Below, piece after piece: positions 45,275-53,622 of a stretch of 64,000 nucleotides of DNA; position 1 is the stretch's first letter; every line of letters starts with the position of its first letter. The translations under genes and the position numbers were made by a program. The notes under the pieces were generated by a model that ran no database searches, was not told where the DNA came from, and saw only the letters and a list, made by a program, of their open reading frames with translations. This DNA comes from Victivallaceae bacterium (GTDB lineage: Bacteria > Chlamydiota > Chlamydiia > Chlamydiales > Chlamydiaceae): the NCBI GenBank assembly GCA_036659455.1, contig JAVXCN010000001.1:784530-848529 (forward strand), in the 5' to 3' direction.

Positions 45275-46662
45275 AAGGCCTCAATAAAAGATTCTTCAAA
45301 GAACGCTTTTTTTCGCCATTGATGAACGGAATTCAGAGCCGAAGGGTAATAAAAATCGGCATCTAATTCAAATGTCGCATTTGGAGATAATTCTACTCCA
45401 GTGAGATCTTGAAACAATTGTCGTTCTCTTTGAGAAAGAGCTTGATGAACGGTAATCAAACTATCGTTACCTTCCAAATTTTTTAGAGGAGCAAAACATT
45501 CGGCTCGAGGATAAACTAAGGTACCGCATTTATCTGCAAAAGTAAATAAATCAAAGACGAATTCCTCAAACTTCCAAGAATCGATAATTTTAGACTGATT
45601 TTTATCATCACAATTGCGATTCCAAATTTTAGCCGATTTTTTGTTTTTATATATAGGTAGTTGAACATGATGAACCTTTTTGATAAAGTCCATGGAAAGG
45701 CAATACAGGCCTATATTGGCAATCGGATAAGTCAACGTTTCCTCAGAATTTATTGAAAAGCGTTGTTCATCGGAGATTTCGAAGTATTCAATGACAATGG
45801 TTTTCCCCGTTTCGGGCTGTCTCGCCAAAATACCGACGTTTTCTTTAGGGGTTTGTCTGAATGAAGCTTTGATGGTGACATCATTGCGGTGCTTATTGTG
45901 AAAACCGAAGAGATCGGCATCGAAAGGGAGTCCAAGAGGGTTATCGATAGGGATAATGCTAGCCATTTCCACTCCCATCTCCCGCCATTTCCCGTAAATA
46001 GGACTTTGAAATAAATTTTTTGCTACGCAGCCGTTACCGTTGGGGCCGAAGGCGATCTTATCACATTCTTCAAAGAATAAATTTCCGGAACCATCCAAGA
46101 GAGGCCATAGTGGCTGACAAAAAAAATCGACTTGTGAAGGATTTAAGCCGAAATAATCGTTATCTCGGAAATAAGAGACGATCTTATCGGCGTTAAGCGG
46201 AGAAACCATAAAGGCTAGAGGTAAGTCTTGATTAGCCCATTTGCTTGCCGATTTCGTTTTTTCTGCAATCAGTTGAAATAAGGATTTCTTTTTTACGGGA
46301 GAGACAGGAAAAAATCCTTTGGGAGCGTCGTATTTTAAACGTGAACCTTGTCCTCCGGCGAGAACAATACAAGCAACTTTTTTTTCTTGTAATAAACGGT
46401 TCCCTAAAGAGCAATAATCCCCATCAGACCCCACCAATACAAAATCGGAAGGAGGTTCGAAATTTCTTACCGATTTACCTTGAGTCAATAGTCTGCGAAG
46501 ATAAAGAAAAAACTTCGAATCTAACCGCTCAATTTGCCGAAATACTCTTTCTTTCTGTAAAAGAGTCAAATCATCCCAATTATCAAAAACATGCAATTGA
46601 TTGATTTGACGGATTTTCTCGGTTATATACTCACGACTCGAGGCAGGAGGCATGTTTAGCAA
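45271..46662 (-). CDS. UDP-sugar pyrophosphorylase, UAP/UDPGP family
   Basis: This 463-residue nucleotidyltransferase has LAGGQGSRLKYDAPKGFF near residues 97-114, the signature of the eukaryote-like UAP/AGX family that makes UDP-N-acetylglucosamine or UDP-glucose from the sugar 1-phosphate and UTP. Further family motifs are PNGNGCVAKNL and the segment around FEEFVFDLF. Substrate choice cannot be read from the sequence. C. trachomatis CT715 is the counterpart. The ATG at 46662, or the Met three codons later, lies inside the preceding FliJ-like gene (32-base overlap). Confidence 0.85.
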   Translation of the reverse strand: MLNMPPASSREYITEKIRQINQLHVFDNWDDLTLLQKERVFRQIERLDSKFFLYLRRLLTQGKSVRNFEPPSDFVLVGSDGDYCSLGNRLLQEKKVACIVLAGGQGSRLKYDAPKGFFPVSPVKKKSLFQLIAEKTKSASKWANQDLPLAFMVSPLNADKIVSYFRDNDYFGLNPSQVDFFCQPLWPLLDGSGNLFFEECDKIAFGPNGNGCVAKNLFQSPIYGKWREMGVEMASIIPIDNPLGLPFDADLFGFHNKHRNDVTIKASFRQTPKENVGILARQPETGKTIVIEYFEISDEQRFSINSEETLTYPIANIGLYCLSMDFIKKVHHVQLPIYKNKKSAKIWNRNCDDKNQSKIIDSWKFEEFVFDLFTFADKCGTLVYPRAECFAPLKNLEGNDSLITVHQALSQRERQLFQDLTGVELSPNATFELDADFYYPSALNSVHQWRKKAFFEESFIEAL

Positions 46663-47038
46663 CCTCTTGCTGTATTATTTTTTTTTTCCATTTGAAGTAC
46701 TGTTCGATTTTTATTCGGTTAGCGATTCTTATTTTAGTTATAGCAGTTTCCAGCTTTTTATGGATTTCATACAATTTTTTTTCTTTGATTTTGATATGAT
46801 TGCGTATATTTATTTTGTTTTTTTCCGATTTTTCTAAAAAAAAATCGTATTCGGCGACATTTCTACCGGAAAAAAATTCATTGGTTTTGATTTTGGATAA
46901 TTTTTGATGCAAAGTTTCAATTTGTTCCAATTCGTATTTTTTCGACGATAATTCGGATAAAAGTGTCCCTGCTTGGTGGAGCAATCGACACTTATCAACA
47001 AAAAATAACTTTAAAAAAATCGGTTTTAGTTCCGTCAC
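46631..47038 (-). CDS. FliJ/SctO-like export-ATPase stalk protein
   Basis: This 135-residue, highly charged, almost fully coiled-coil protein (Lys/Glu/Ile rich) contains no membrane segment. It directly follows the FliI-like ATPase gene (4-base overlap). FliJ/SctO proteins are short coiled coils encoded next to the ATPase, which they penetrate like a rotor. Size, composition and place fit, but coiled coils carry little family signal. C. trachomatis CT716 sits at the same place. Confidence 0.65.
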   Translation of the reverse strand: MTELKPIFLKLFFVDKCRLLHQAGTLLSELSSKKYELEQIETLHQKLSKIKTNEFFSGRNVAEYDFFLEKSEKNKINIRNHIKIKEKKLYEIHKKLETAITKIRIANRIKIEQYFKWKKKIIQQEVAKHASCLES

Positions 47039-48318
47039 GATGAGATCAAATTTTGTAGTTCGGTTACAACCTCTTGGAATGAATAATAATCATTAAAAGA
47101 TTGTTTAATAAACATCTGAATAGAGGGTAATTTTTTGATGGCCTTATCCAAGAGTGGATTGACGCCTTGATGGTAAGCACCTAATTGAATCAGATCACGG
47201 GAATCTAAATAAATTTTCAGCAATGTTTTCAGATATTCGGCATCTTTTAGGTGTGAAGAAGATATTATGGAAGACATGACTCTGGATAAGCTGTTCGTTA
47301 TATTAACGGAAGGATAATCGAACAATCCTTCCAAAGGATTTGAAAGAATGATATGTCCGTCCAAGAAAGAATGAACTCTGAAAGGATTCGGCTCCATTGT
47401 TTTTTCTTGAGATAAGGCAGAAAAAATTCCCGTTATGGATCCTTTCTTCGTATTACCGGTCCGTTCCAATAATTGAGCCAAAGAAAGATTTACCGAAGGG
47501 AAAAGCGTTGAATTTTTTTGAGAACCGGAAGATACGGCGAGCTCTTTAAGAGATTGCTCATAACGGGATATGGAATCCATAATGAGCAGCACGTTCAAAT
47601 TCAGATCTCTGAAGTATTCGGCTATGGACATAGCCGAATTAGCTGCTAAAATTTTAGAGGCCGGTGTTTCATCGGATGTCGATAAAACAAGGATGGATTT
47701 TTTAAGTCGTTGTTCCCCTAACTTCTCTATAAATTCTTGAGCTTCTCTTCCTCGTTCTCCAATTAAGGCAATGACGTTCAGATCCGAAGTGCGTGATTTC
47801 GAAATTTGAGCCAGTAAGGTGGATTTTCCGTAACCGGGTTCGGAAAAAATTCCTATTTTTTGTCCGATGCCTATTGTACAGAAAGCATCTATGACTTTTA
47901 TTCCGGTTTCGAATACCGATGTGATGGGTTGTCTTTTGAGAGGAGGAGGAGGAGGGTTCTCCACTAAGCGTCGTTTCCCTTTAATCGGTCCTTTTTCGTC
48001 TATAGGGTGTCCTTCGGAATTAATCACTCTTCCCAAAAGCTCATAGCCGACTCGGATTCGATGACGCAATCCTGTGGGATAAACGAGATCTCCGGGCGAT
48101 AATGCCGTTAAGGAGCACACGGCAGTCAGGAGAATCATATTTTCATTGAATCCGGAAACAATCGTGGTAAGCATCCCGGATTTTCCATAGATGTAACAGA
48201 CTTCTCCTATGAATCCTTTAAAACCGGATACTTCGATAATCGTACCCGCGATTCTTAAGACATAACCGCATTGCTTAGGACATGTCCAGGACACCAGTCG
48301 GGTGTCGTATTCGAGCAT
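47035..48318 (-). CDS. fliI: FliI-type export ATPase
   Basis: This 427-residue F1-like export ATPase of the FliI/SctN family has a P-loop that reads S-E-P-G-Y-G-K-S-T, a variant of the usual A-G-S-G-V-G-K-S. It also has the E-R-G-R-E motif, Walker B LLIMDSISRY, and a PSVNLSLAQLLERTG segment (family: PSVFxxLPxLLERAG). It would work with the neighbouring FliH- and FliJ-like proteins. Chlamydiae have a separate T3SS ATPase (SctN) elsewhere. A related FliI of C. pneumoniae has been reported to hydrolyse ATP, as far as I recall. Confidence 0.92.
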   Translation of the reverse strand: MLEYDTRLVSWTCPKQCGYVLRIAGTIIEVSGFKGFIGEVCYIYGKSGMLTTIVSGFNENMILLTAVCSLTALSPGDLVYPTGLRHRIRVGYELLGRVINSEGHPIDEKGPIKGKRRLVENPPPPPLKRQPITSVFETGIKVIDAFCTIGIGQKIGIFSEPGYGKSTLLAQISKSRTSDLNVIALIGERGREAQEFIEKLGEQRLKKSILVLSTSDETPASKILAANSAMSIAEYFRDLNLNVLLIMDSISRYEQSLKELAVSSGSQKNSTLFPSVNLSLAQLLERTGNTKKGSITGIFSALSQEKTMEPNPFRVHSFLDGHIILSNPLEGLFDYPSVNITNSLSRVMSSIISSSHLKDAEYLKTLLKIYLDSRDLIQLGAYHQGVNPLLDKAIKKLPSIQMFIKQSFNDYYSFQEVVTELQNLISS

Positions 48319-48322
48319 ACAA

Positions 48323-48910
48323 TTATAATTCCAAGTGGTTGAGTAAGTTATCTATTTCAGTTGGTATATCATAAAATATAAGAGAATCGGGAGTATTAAT
48401 TTTGAAACTTCCCTCATTTAAGGATTCTTCCGAAGACCAAGTCACGTTCAAAGGTAGATGACAATCATTTCTTCGTGCCCAATCGTTTAATTTTTTTAAA
48501 TCTTTGGGGGAAAGAAAAACTTTGACTGACTTCGGAAAACATTCCAAATGTTTGGAAATAACGTTTGAGACGGTTTCCGTTAGACCTGAGATCGTCGTTA
48601 ATCGTTTCAATAATATTTTTTCACATAAGCGAATACAAAAGGTAATCAATTCGGATTGAATATCCGTTTTTAAAGTCGTAGTTTTTTCCAAGAGATTGTT
48701 TACTACTTTTTTAAATATGTTAATGAGTATATCCATTTCATTTTGGGATTTTTCATATCCGGAGATTTCTCCTTCTTTAAAACCCTCTTTGAAGGCTCTC
48801 GCTGTCTCTTCTTTTATCAAATTTTCCAGATGGGATTTTGATTTTTGAGGGCCGGAGGTGATATCGAGAATATTTTGGGTTTCGTTCATAAAGTTATTTA
48901 CCGTATTCAT
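48323..48910 (-). CDS. FliH/SctL-like ATPase regulator
   Basis: This 195-residue protein contains E-G-F-K-E-G-E-I-S-G-Y near residue 40, a G-x3-G-type repeat common in FliH, followed by a coiled coil and a C-terminal domain similar in pattern to the SctL of this window (VFLSPKDLKKL... and INTPDSLIFYDIPTEID at the end). It lies between the FliF-like gene (17-base overlap) and the FliI-like gene (4 bases apart). That is the expected place for a FliH homologue. C. trachomatis CT718 is the positional match. Confidence 0.75.
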   Translation of the reverse strand: MNTVNNFMNETQNILDITSGPQKSKSHLENLIKEETARAFKEGFKEGEISGYEKSQNEMDILINIFKKVVNNLLEKTTTLKTDIQSELITFCIRLCEKILLKRLTTISGLTETVSNVISKHLECFPKSVKVFLSPKDLKKLNDWARRNDCHLPLNVTWSSEESLNEGSFKINTPDSLIFYDIPTEIDNLLNHLEL

Positions 48911-50015
48911 CTAAAAAATTGCGCATGTTTTCGGGTAGGAGGTTTTTTATTTCTCGAGTTCTCTTTTCATCAAGATAGGAGAGTATTAAAGCGACCTTAT
49001 CCACATCTTGTTTGCTCAATAAATCCGCTAATTTTTTCAGAGGATTTTTTTTATCCCTTACGGGTATATCGTAACAACCGGATCCGGTAGAGGTAGTCTT
49101 TTTCAACAGATAGTAGTAGGCCGCCAATATGAATAGTCCGCTGATTGTTAAATATACGGTTCCGAAAATCCATTTCGGGAGTCTTAAAAGTCTCGTATCC
49201 ATGGAATGTTCGGAAAAAAACGGAACCGAATTTACGGATACAATGGGAACCAGCCCTTCTTTTGAAATAAATGTTTGGGATTTATTGATCAGATTATCCA
49301 TTAATAATGCTTTGGATTTCGAAGAAATCGTTTTTAAAAAATCGGTATTTAATATGATGTCCAGATAACCTTCCCAATCATTTCTGGAGTTTTTTTTTAA
49401 CTGAAAATTTAGAAAATAGTGTTTTTTCGGCATTAGGTTACTTATATGCAGTGACAATGAGTTTTTGATTTTATTTTCTTGTTGCTCGACAGCAAGTTCC
49501 TCTTGATGAAATTCCGTAGAATAAGATACTCCGTTATGATCCGTAACGGAAATCATGTTCGTATGAATATGTCCTAGATGTCCTTTGATATAACCGATAA
49601 GAGAGTGTACCTGATTGTTCGTAAGTATTTTTATATCTTCGGTAGGAGTAATAATTAAAGAAAGCTTGGATAGTTCTCGATCATTTTCGTCTAAGAAAAA
49701 AGCTGCTTTAGCGGATTCTATAAAACTGAATGAAGTTAAATCTCTTTCTATTTGTTCTTTAAAAAGTCTTTGTCCCGTTAGATCGAATTCTCCGTTTTCA
49801 TTGAATTTCATCATTCCCGAAAATGAAAAGGGTTTATCGGTCATTTGCAACGAAGTTTTTTTTTCCGAATGAGAATTTAAAGGAGTTATAGGGGCATTTT
49901 TCATTTTTAGATTTAGAGATATGAAAACAACGACGCCTCCAAGAATCAAGAGGAGTAATTTTTTTCTTTGGATCATGGAATGGATCCGGTTAAGAATATC
50001 TTTGCCGTACGTCAC
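48894..50015 (-). CDS. FliF-like ring protein with FliG-like C-terminal tail
   Basis: This 373-residue protein has one membrane helix near residues 20-36, a central domain of about 250 residues carrying the ring-building pattern of SctJ/FliF (KEQIERDLTSFSFIESAKAAFFLDEND), a second helix near residues 288-310, and a cytoplasmic tail. The last 45 residues (L-A-D-L-L...VALILSYLDEKRTREIKNLLPENM) look like the armadillo-type unit of FliG middle domains. The start may be the GTG at 50015 or the ATG at 49976. It heads the six-gene cluster that includes FliH/I/J-like genes. C. trachomatis CT719 is the positional counterpart. Confidence 0.8.
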   Translation of the reverse strand: MTYGKDILNRIHSMIQRKKLLLLILGGVVVFISLNLKMKNAPITPLNSHSEKKTSLQMTDKPFSFSGMMKFNENGEFDLTGQRLFKEQIERDLTSFSFIESAKAAFFLDENDRELSKLSLIITPTEDIKILTNNQVHSLIGYIKGHLGHIHTNMISVTDHNGVSYSTEFHQEELAVEQQENKIKNSLSLHISNLMPKKHYFLNFQLKKNSRNDWEGYLDIILNTDFLKTISSKSKALLMDNLINKSQTFISKEGLVPIVSVNSVPFFSEHSMDTRLLRLPKWIFGTVYLTISGLFILAAYYYLLKKTTSTGSGCYDIPVRDKKNPLKKLADLLSKQDVDKVALILSYLDEKRTREIKNLLPENMRNFLDEYGK

Positions 50016-50109
50016 GTTTGTTATCTATCCCCTTTTTTAACAACCTGTAACAAAAATAAAAAAAATTTACAATTTTTTATGGATGGGAACGGATGATTTC
50101 AATTATGCC

Positions 50110-50916
50110 TCAGGCATCCGAAGGTTTGAAAAAGAGAGAATTTTCTTCTACTTGAACTTCAATATCTGAATACACATAAGATTTTAATATTTCAATGATG
50201 GAATTTAACGTAGAACCGACGGCAGAGTAACAACCCGTACAAGCCCCTTGGTATGCTATAGTTACCGTGTTATGAATCACGTTAAGAACGGAAATATCTC
50301 CTCCGTCCATTCGGATATAAGGAATTATACAAGCCTCCAGTGCAACTAGAATGCGTTGTTTTTTGTCGTCATCCGATAAACCTTCCCAATCTTCCTTGTT
50401 TAGCGGAGGCAGAAGAGATTCAAGATCAGGATTGTCTTCTTCCCGAGACACGAAAGAAGACAAAGGAATTCCGGGAATCATAGTGCAACTTTCGGCCAGA
50501 CCATCGAGAACATCTATAATAAGTCCGAAATACATTATGCAGGATGAAGGAAGAGATACCCCGGAAGAATCTTTGAGGTTGAGATCGATAGTTTCGAAAG
50601 ATACGTTATAGGCGTTCGTGTATTCTTTACCGATCATCATTTCACAGGCCGTTTCACCGATAGCAATCAGAGCAGGGTTTCCGAATGCCTGAAATTTGGC
50701 ATCAACGATAAATCCTGTTTCGCTATCGATTAACCAATATATATGGATCATGTTTCCGACCAGAACATGTCCTTTGTGTTCTTTGATTAGGGTCAATTCT
50801 TGATTACGAGCTTCTTCATCGGTAAAAGTACCGACGCAACGGGGAGAAAGAATTTTATTAACGGCTTTTTGACCGTAAGATTCCCAGCCGTAAAGAATTT
50901 CGGGTTTAAAAGTCAT
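50110..50916 (-). CDS. NifU-like protein with degenerate scaffold domain and intact CxxC domain
   Basis: This 268-residue two-domain protein is related to NifU. Residues about 8-145 align with the IscU/NifU scaffold (YGQKAVNKILSPRCVGTF, then AFGNPALIAIGETA), but two of the three cluster ligands are gone: Val53 stands for the first Cys and Asn80 for the second; only Cys126 remains. The Asp after the first Cys is Asn55. The C-terminal Nfu domain is intact, with MDGGD and CTGC (Cys226, Cys229). It could be an iron-sulfur carrier rather than a scaffold. It overlaps the NifS-like gene by 11 bases. C. trachomatis annotates CT720 as NifU-related. Confidence 0.85.
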   Translation of the reverse strand: MTFKPEILYGWESYGQKAVNKILSPRCVGTFTDEEARNQELTLIKEHKGHVLVGNMIHIYWLIDSETGFIVDAKFQAFGNPALIAIGETACEMMIGKEYTNAYNVSFETIDLNLKDSSGVSLPSSCIMYFGLIIDVLDGLAESCTMIPGIPLSSFVSREEDNPDLESLLPPLNKEDWEGLSDDDKKQRILVALEACIIPYIRMDGGDISVLNVIHNTVTIAYQGACTGCYSAVGSTLNSIIEILKSYVYSDIEVQVEENSLFFKPSDA

Positions 50917-52039
50917 ATCTTATATCCTCGGTTATATGACTCATAAGTTTGTCGACTCCACCGGCGATATGGGTTATTGCCGAGGCGATATCCTTTTCGA
51001 TAATGAAAGGAGATAGAGCAAAAGATAAGCAGGAAAAAGCTTGAGTTGCAGAAATTCCCGAAGCTTGAAGAATTTCAGGAAGAGATTGGAATATGTTGTT
51101 TCCTAGAGCCGGATAGATTTGATTTTGATTGAGAATAAATGCGAGAGATTCGGCAGCTATTCCTTCAAAATGCACAACGGTTACATCCGGTACTTGATCG
51201 ATGCCCTCAAAGACTATGGAAGCAGTCGGAATACGGTCAATAATACGGTCTTCAAGTAAATGTTTTAGTCGATTGATTTCCAGATTTATAAAATCACTTT
51301 CTTTAGCTAAACATAAGGCCGTTTCTCCGAGAGCAATATTACCTGCCAGTGTTTGAGAGGGGTGAGTCTCGTTAAAATCGGGAAAGAAGACCTGTAAATT
51401 ACGAAAAAGTTTTTTTTTAATGAAAATACCGCCGGTTCCGGGAATCCCATTTAGGGAAATTCCAGAAAAAGAAATGAAATCTGCTTGAGTATTTAAAGGC
51501 GTTAAAGGAATTTTTCCTAAACCATGGGAGATATCCACATGAATCAAGATATCTCTTTGTTTGCAAATGTCGAAAATTTCTTCCCACGGTTGTATAATAC
51601 CGGTAAGACCATTGACCAAAGAAAAAGAGAATAAAAGAGTTCTAGGTGACAGTGAAGCAATAAGAGCTTCTTGTTTTATTATTCCGTCCGTACAAGGAAC
51701 CCAATCATATTGACTACCGTAAATTTGCATATTTTTTACCGTAGCAATGTATTGTTTCTCGGCGGTAGCAGGTATTAAAAAACCGTTTTTACCTTGATGT
51801 CGCAAAGAATTTAAAAAAACGGCAGGAAATAACGACGAAGCGGGATGTCCGCCGTTCCCTAAAAATCTAAAAACATAATCTTCCGGCGAACATCCCGTTA
51901 AGGCTCTAATGGATTCTTCAGCTTTCGCTAAAAGACTTCTTATGTTTTCTAAAGAACCGAAAAAATCGGAATAAGAGCAAAAAGCTTCTTTTACTTGTGG
52001 GAATAAGGGGCCGCAAGTGCGGTTATTAAACCACATCAT
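50906..52039 (-). CDS. NifS-like (class V aminotransferase fold) protein lacking catalytic residues
   Basis: This 377-residue protein has the cysteine desulfurase fold and partial motifs (LVNGLTGIIQPWEEI, HVDISHGLGKIPL with Asp169, QADFISFSG). The residues that bind PLP and act in catalysis are missing: where S-F-S-G-H-K is expected, the sequence reads S-F-S-G-I-S (no Lys); the stacking His is Lys95; the T-E-A-N-N loop is G-G-H-P-A; the R-S-G-T loop is L-A-G-N; and the region of the persulfide Cys (about residues 308-320) has no Cys. The frame is intact. It is coupled to gpmA (1-base overlap) and to the NifU-like gene. C. trachomatis CT721 is the positional match. Confidence 0.82.
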   Translation of the reverse strand: MMWFNNRTCGPLFPQVKEAFCSYSDFFGSLENIRSLLAKAEESIRALTGCSPEDYVFRFLGNGGHPASSLFPAVFLNSLRHQGKNGFLIPATAEKQYIATVKNMQIYGSQYDWVPCTDGIIKQEALIASLSPRTLLFSFSLVNGLTGIIQPWEEIFDICKQRDILIHVDISHGLGKIPLTPLNTQADFISFSGISLNGIPGTGGIFIKKKLFRNLQVFFPDFNETHPSQTLAGNIALGETALCLAKESDFINLEINRLKHLLEDRIIDRIPTASIVFEGIDQVPDVTVVHFEGIAAESLAFILNQNQIYPALGNNIFQSLPEILQASGISATQAFSCLSFALSPFIIEKDIASAITHIAGGVDKLMSHITEDIRYDF

Positions 52040-52716
52040 CAGCGATACTTCGAAAAATTGCCGTTTTCATATTTATATATGATTGGATATCCCGTAGGAA
52101 TTTCCAATGAAAGGACTTCTTCTTCACTAAGCCGGTCTATTTCCATAACTAGAGAACGCAACGAATTACCGTGAGCGGCTATTAAAACGTTTTTATCGTT
52201 ATCCAGATCTTTCTTAATAAAGTCATTGAAGTAAGGAACTGCCCTTTGAGCAGTGTCGAAAAGACTTTCTCCTTCAGGAGGTTGAGTTCGGAAACTTCTT
52301 CTCCAAAGAGCCACTTGTTCTTTCCCGAATTCCTTTTCCGTAGCGGCTTTATTTTTTCCTTGAAGCTTACCGTACATTCTTTCGTTAAGTGACGAATTTT
52401 GAATAAGAGGAATAAGTTGCTTTTTTTCTTCCGGGTTATCGAAAAATGATTTTTCAAACGCCTTGGAATCTTCATCATGAACCAAAAACGGAACTTTACC
52501 CGATTCATGACTTGTCATCGCGAGTAAGGCGGTCATAAGACTTCGGACCAAGCAAGAAGTGTAAATAATGTCTACCGGTAAGTGACGAATGACCGAACCG
52601 GCTTTTAAAGCTTCGTTAATTCCGGTCTCGCTTAACGGGATGTCTACCCAGCCCGTAAATAAATTTTTTTCATTCCAAACGGATTTTCCATGACGTAGTA
52701 GGATGAGTAGAGGCAT
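52039..52716 (-). CDS. gpmA: Phosphoglycerate mutase (2,3-bisphosphoglycerate-dependent)
   Basis: This 225-residue histidine phosphatase-type mutase of glycolysis has the N-terminal LLRHGKSVWN with the phospho-accepting His; the usual Glu after RHG is Lys here. It also has FTGWVDIPLSETG, NERMYGKLQGKNK, and the second catalytic His in AAHGNSLR. It belongs to the dPGM group but is slightly short. It is the first gene of a three-gene overlapping unit with the NifS- and NifU-like genes. Confidence 0.95.
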   Translation of the reverse strand: MPLLILLRHGKSVWNEKNLFTGWVDIPLSETGINEALKAGSVIRHLPVDIIYTSCLVRSLMTALLAMTSHESGKVPFLVHDEDSKAFEKSFFDNPEEKKQLIPLIQNSSLNERMYGKLQGKNKAATEKEFGKEQVALWRRSFRTQPPEGESLFDTAQRAVPYFNDFIKKDLDNDKNVLIAAHGNSLRSLVMEIDRLSEEEVLSLEIPTGYPIIYKYENGNFSKYR

Positions 52717-52867
52717 AAAACGATCTCGAGTGATTAATTAGTTTTAAAAGAATCTTAATATTGAATCAATGTCAAGTTTAATTTAAGATACCTTATTATT
52801 TCAATATATTAGACACTAATTCATTTTACGGGCAAAATATCTGATTTTATATGAGTAGATTTCGCAA

Positions 52868-53590
52868 GTGACAAAGATCAGATTGAATAAATTTTTATCC
52901 TCGGCGGGAGTGGCTTCACGAAGAGGCTGTGACAAGTTGATTTTTGACGGCAAAATCATGGTTAATGGCGTAGTTGCCGAAGGACCGTTTATTGCCGTCG
53001 ATCCTCAAAAAGACGTCGTGATGTATGACGAAGAAAGAGTCATATTGCAAAACAAAGTATATTTTATGCTGCATAAACCGGAAGGTTATTTGTGCTCGTC
53101 TCAAAAAAAATTTCTTAATGATAAATTGGTTATAGATCTTTTTGCTCATTTGCCCTACAGAGTTTTTACGGTAGGTCGATTGGATAAAGAGACGACCGGT
53201 TTGCTTTTGATTACGAATGACGGTGATTTTGCCAATAAAATCATTCATCCTTCATACGGAATTACGAAGGAATATCTTTTAAAGGTGTCGCAAGACGTCT
53301 CCGATTTTCAATTAAAGTCTTTTATGAACGGAGGTCTGATTGACGGTTCGATCATAAAACCGGTTTCGGTTACGAAAATACGTAGGGGAACTCTCAAAGT
53401 AGTAGTGGGCGAAGGCAAAAAGCATGAAGTTCGCTTGTTAGCCGAAATAGCAGGATTAAACCTATTATCTTTAGCTAGAATTCGTATAGGAAGCTTAGTG
53501 CTCGGAGGACTGCCTTACGGCGGATATCGTGAATTGACGACCTCTGAAATCGATGCTTGTTTACATAATCGTGATAGGATAAAAAGATAA
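52868..53590 (+). CDS. rluB: Ribosomal large subunit pseudouridine synthase, RluB family
   Basis: This 240-residue protein has an N-terminal S4 RNA-binding domain (I-R-L-N-K-F-L-S-S-A-G-V-A-S-R-R) and the RsuA/RluB catalytic core with the Asp in GRLDKETTGLLLITNDG. It would modify a uridine in 23S rRNA; which one cannot be read from sequence. The start codon is GTG. A possible promoter (TTGAAT at 52761-52766 and TAAGAT at 52784-52789) lies about 80 bases upstream. C. trachomatis CT723 (yjbC) corresponds. Confidence 0.92.
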   Translation: MTKIRLNKFLSSAGVASRRGCDKLIFDGKIMVNGVVAEGPFIAVDPQKDVVMYDEERVILQNKVYFMLHKPEGYLCSSQKKFLNDKLVIDLFAHLPYRVFTVGRLDKETTGLLLITNDGDFANKIIHPSYGITKEYLLKVSQDVSDFQLKSFMNGGLIDGSIIKPVSVTKIRRGTLKVVVGEGKKHEVRLLAEIAGLNLLSLARIRIGSLVLGGLPYGGYRELTTSEIDACLHNRDRIKR

Positions 53591-53622
53591 ATTTTCGACC
53601 GATAAATAAGGTATTCGTCACC

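Noticed and set aside
52740-52790. TTGACA on the minus strand (52770-52775) as a gpmA promoter
   Set aside because: No acceptable -10 box lies 15-19 bases downstream of it.
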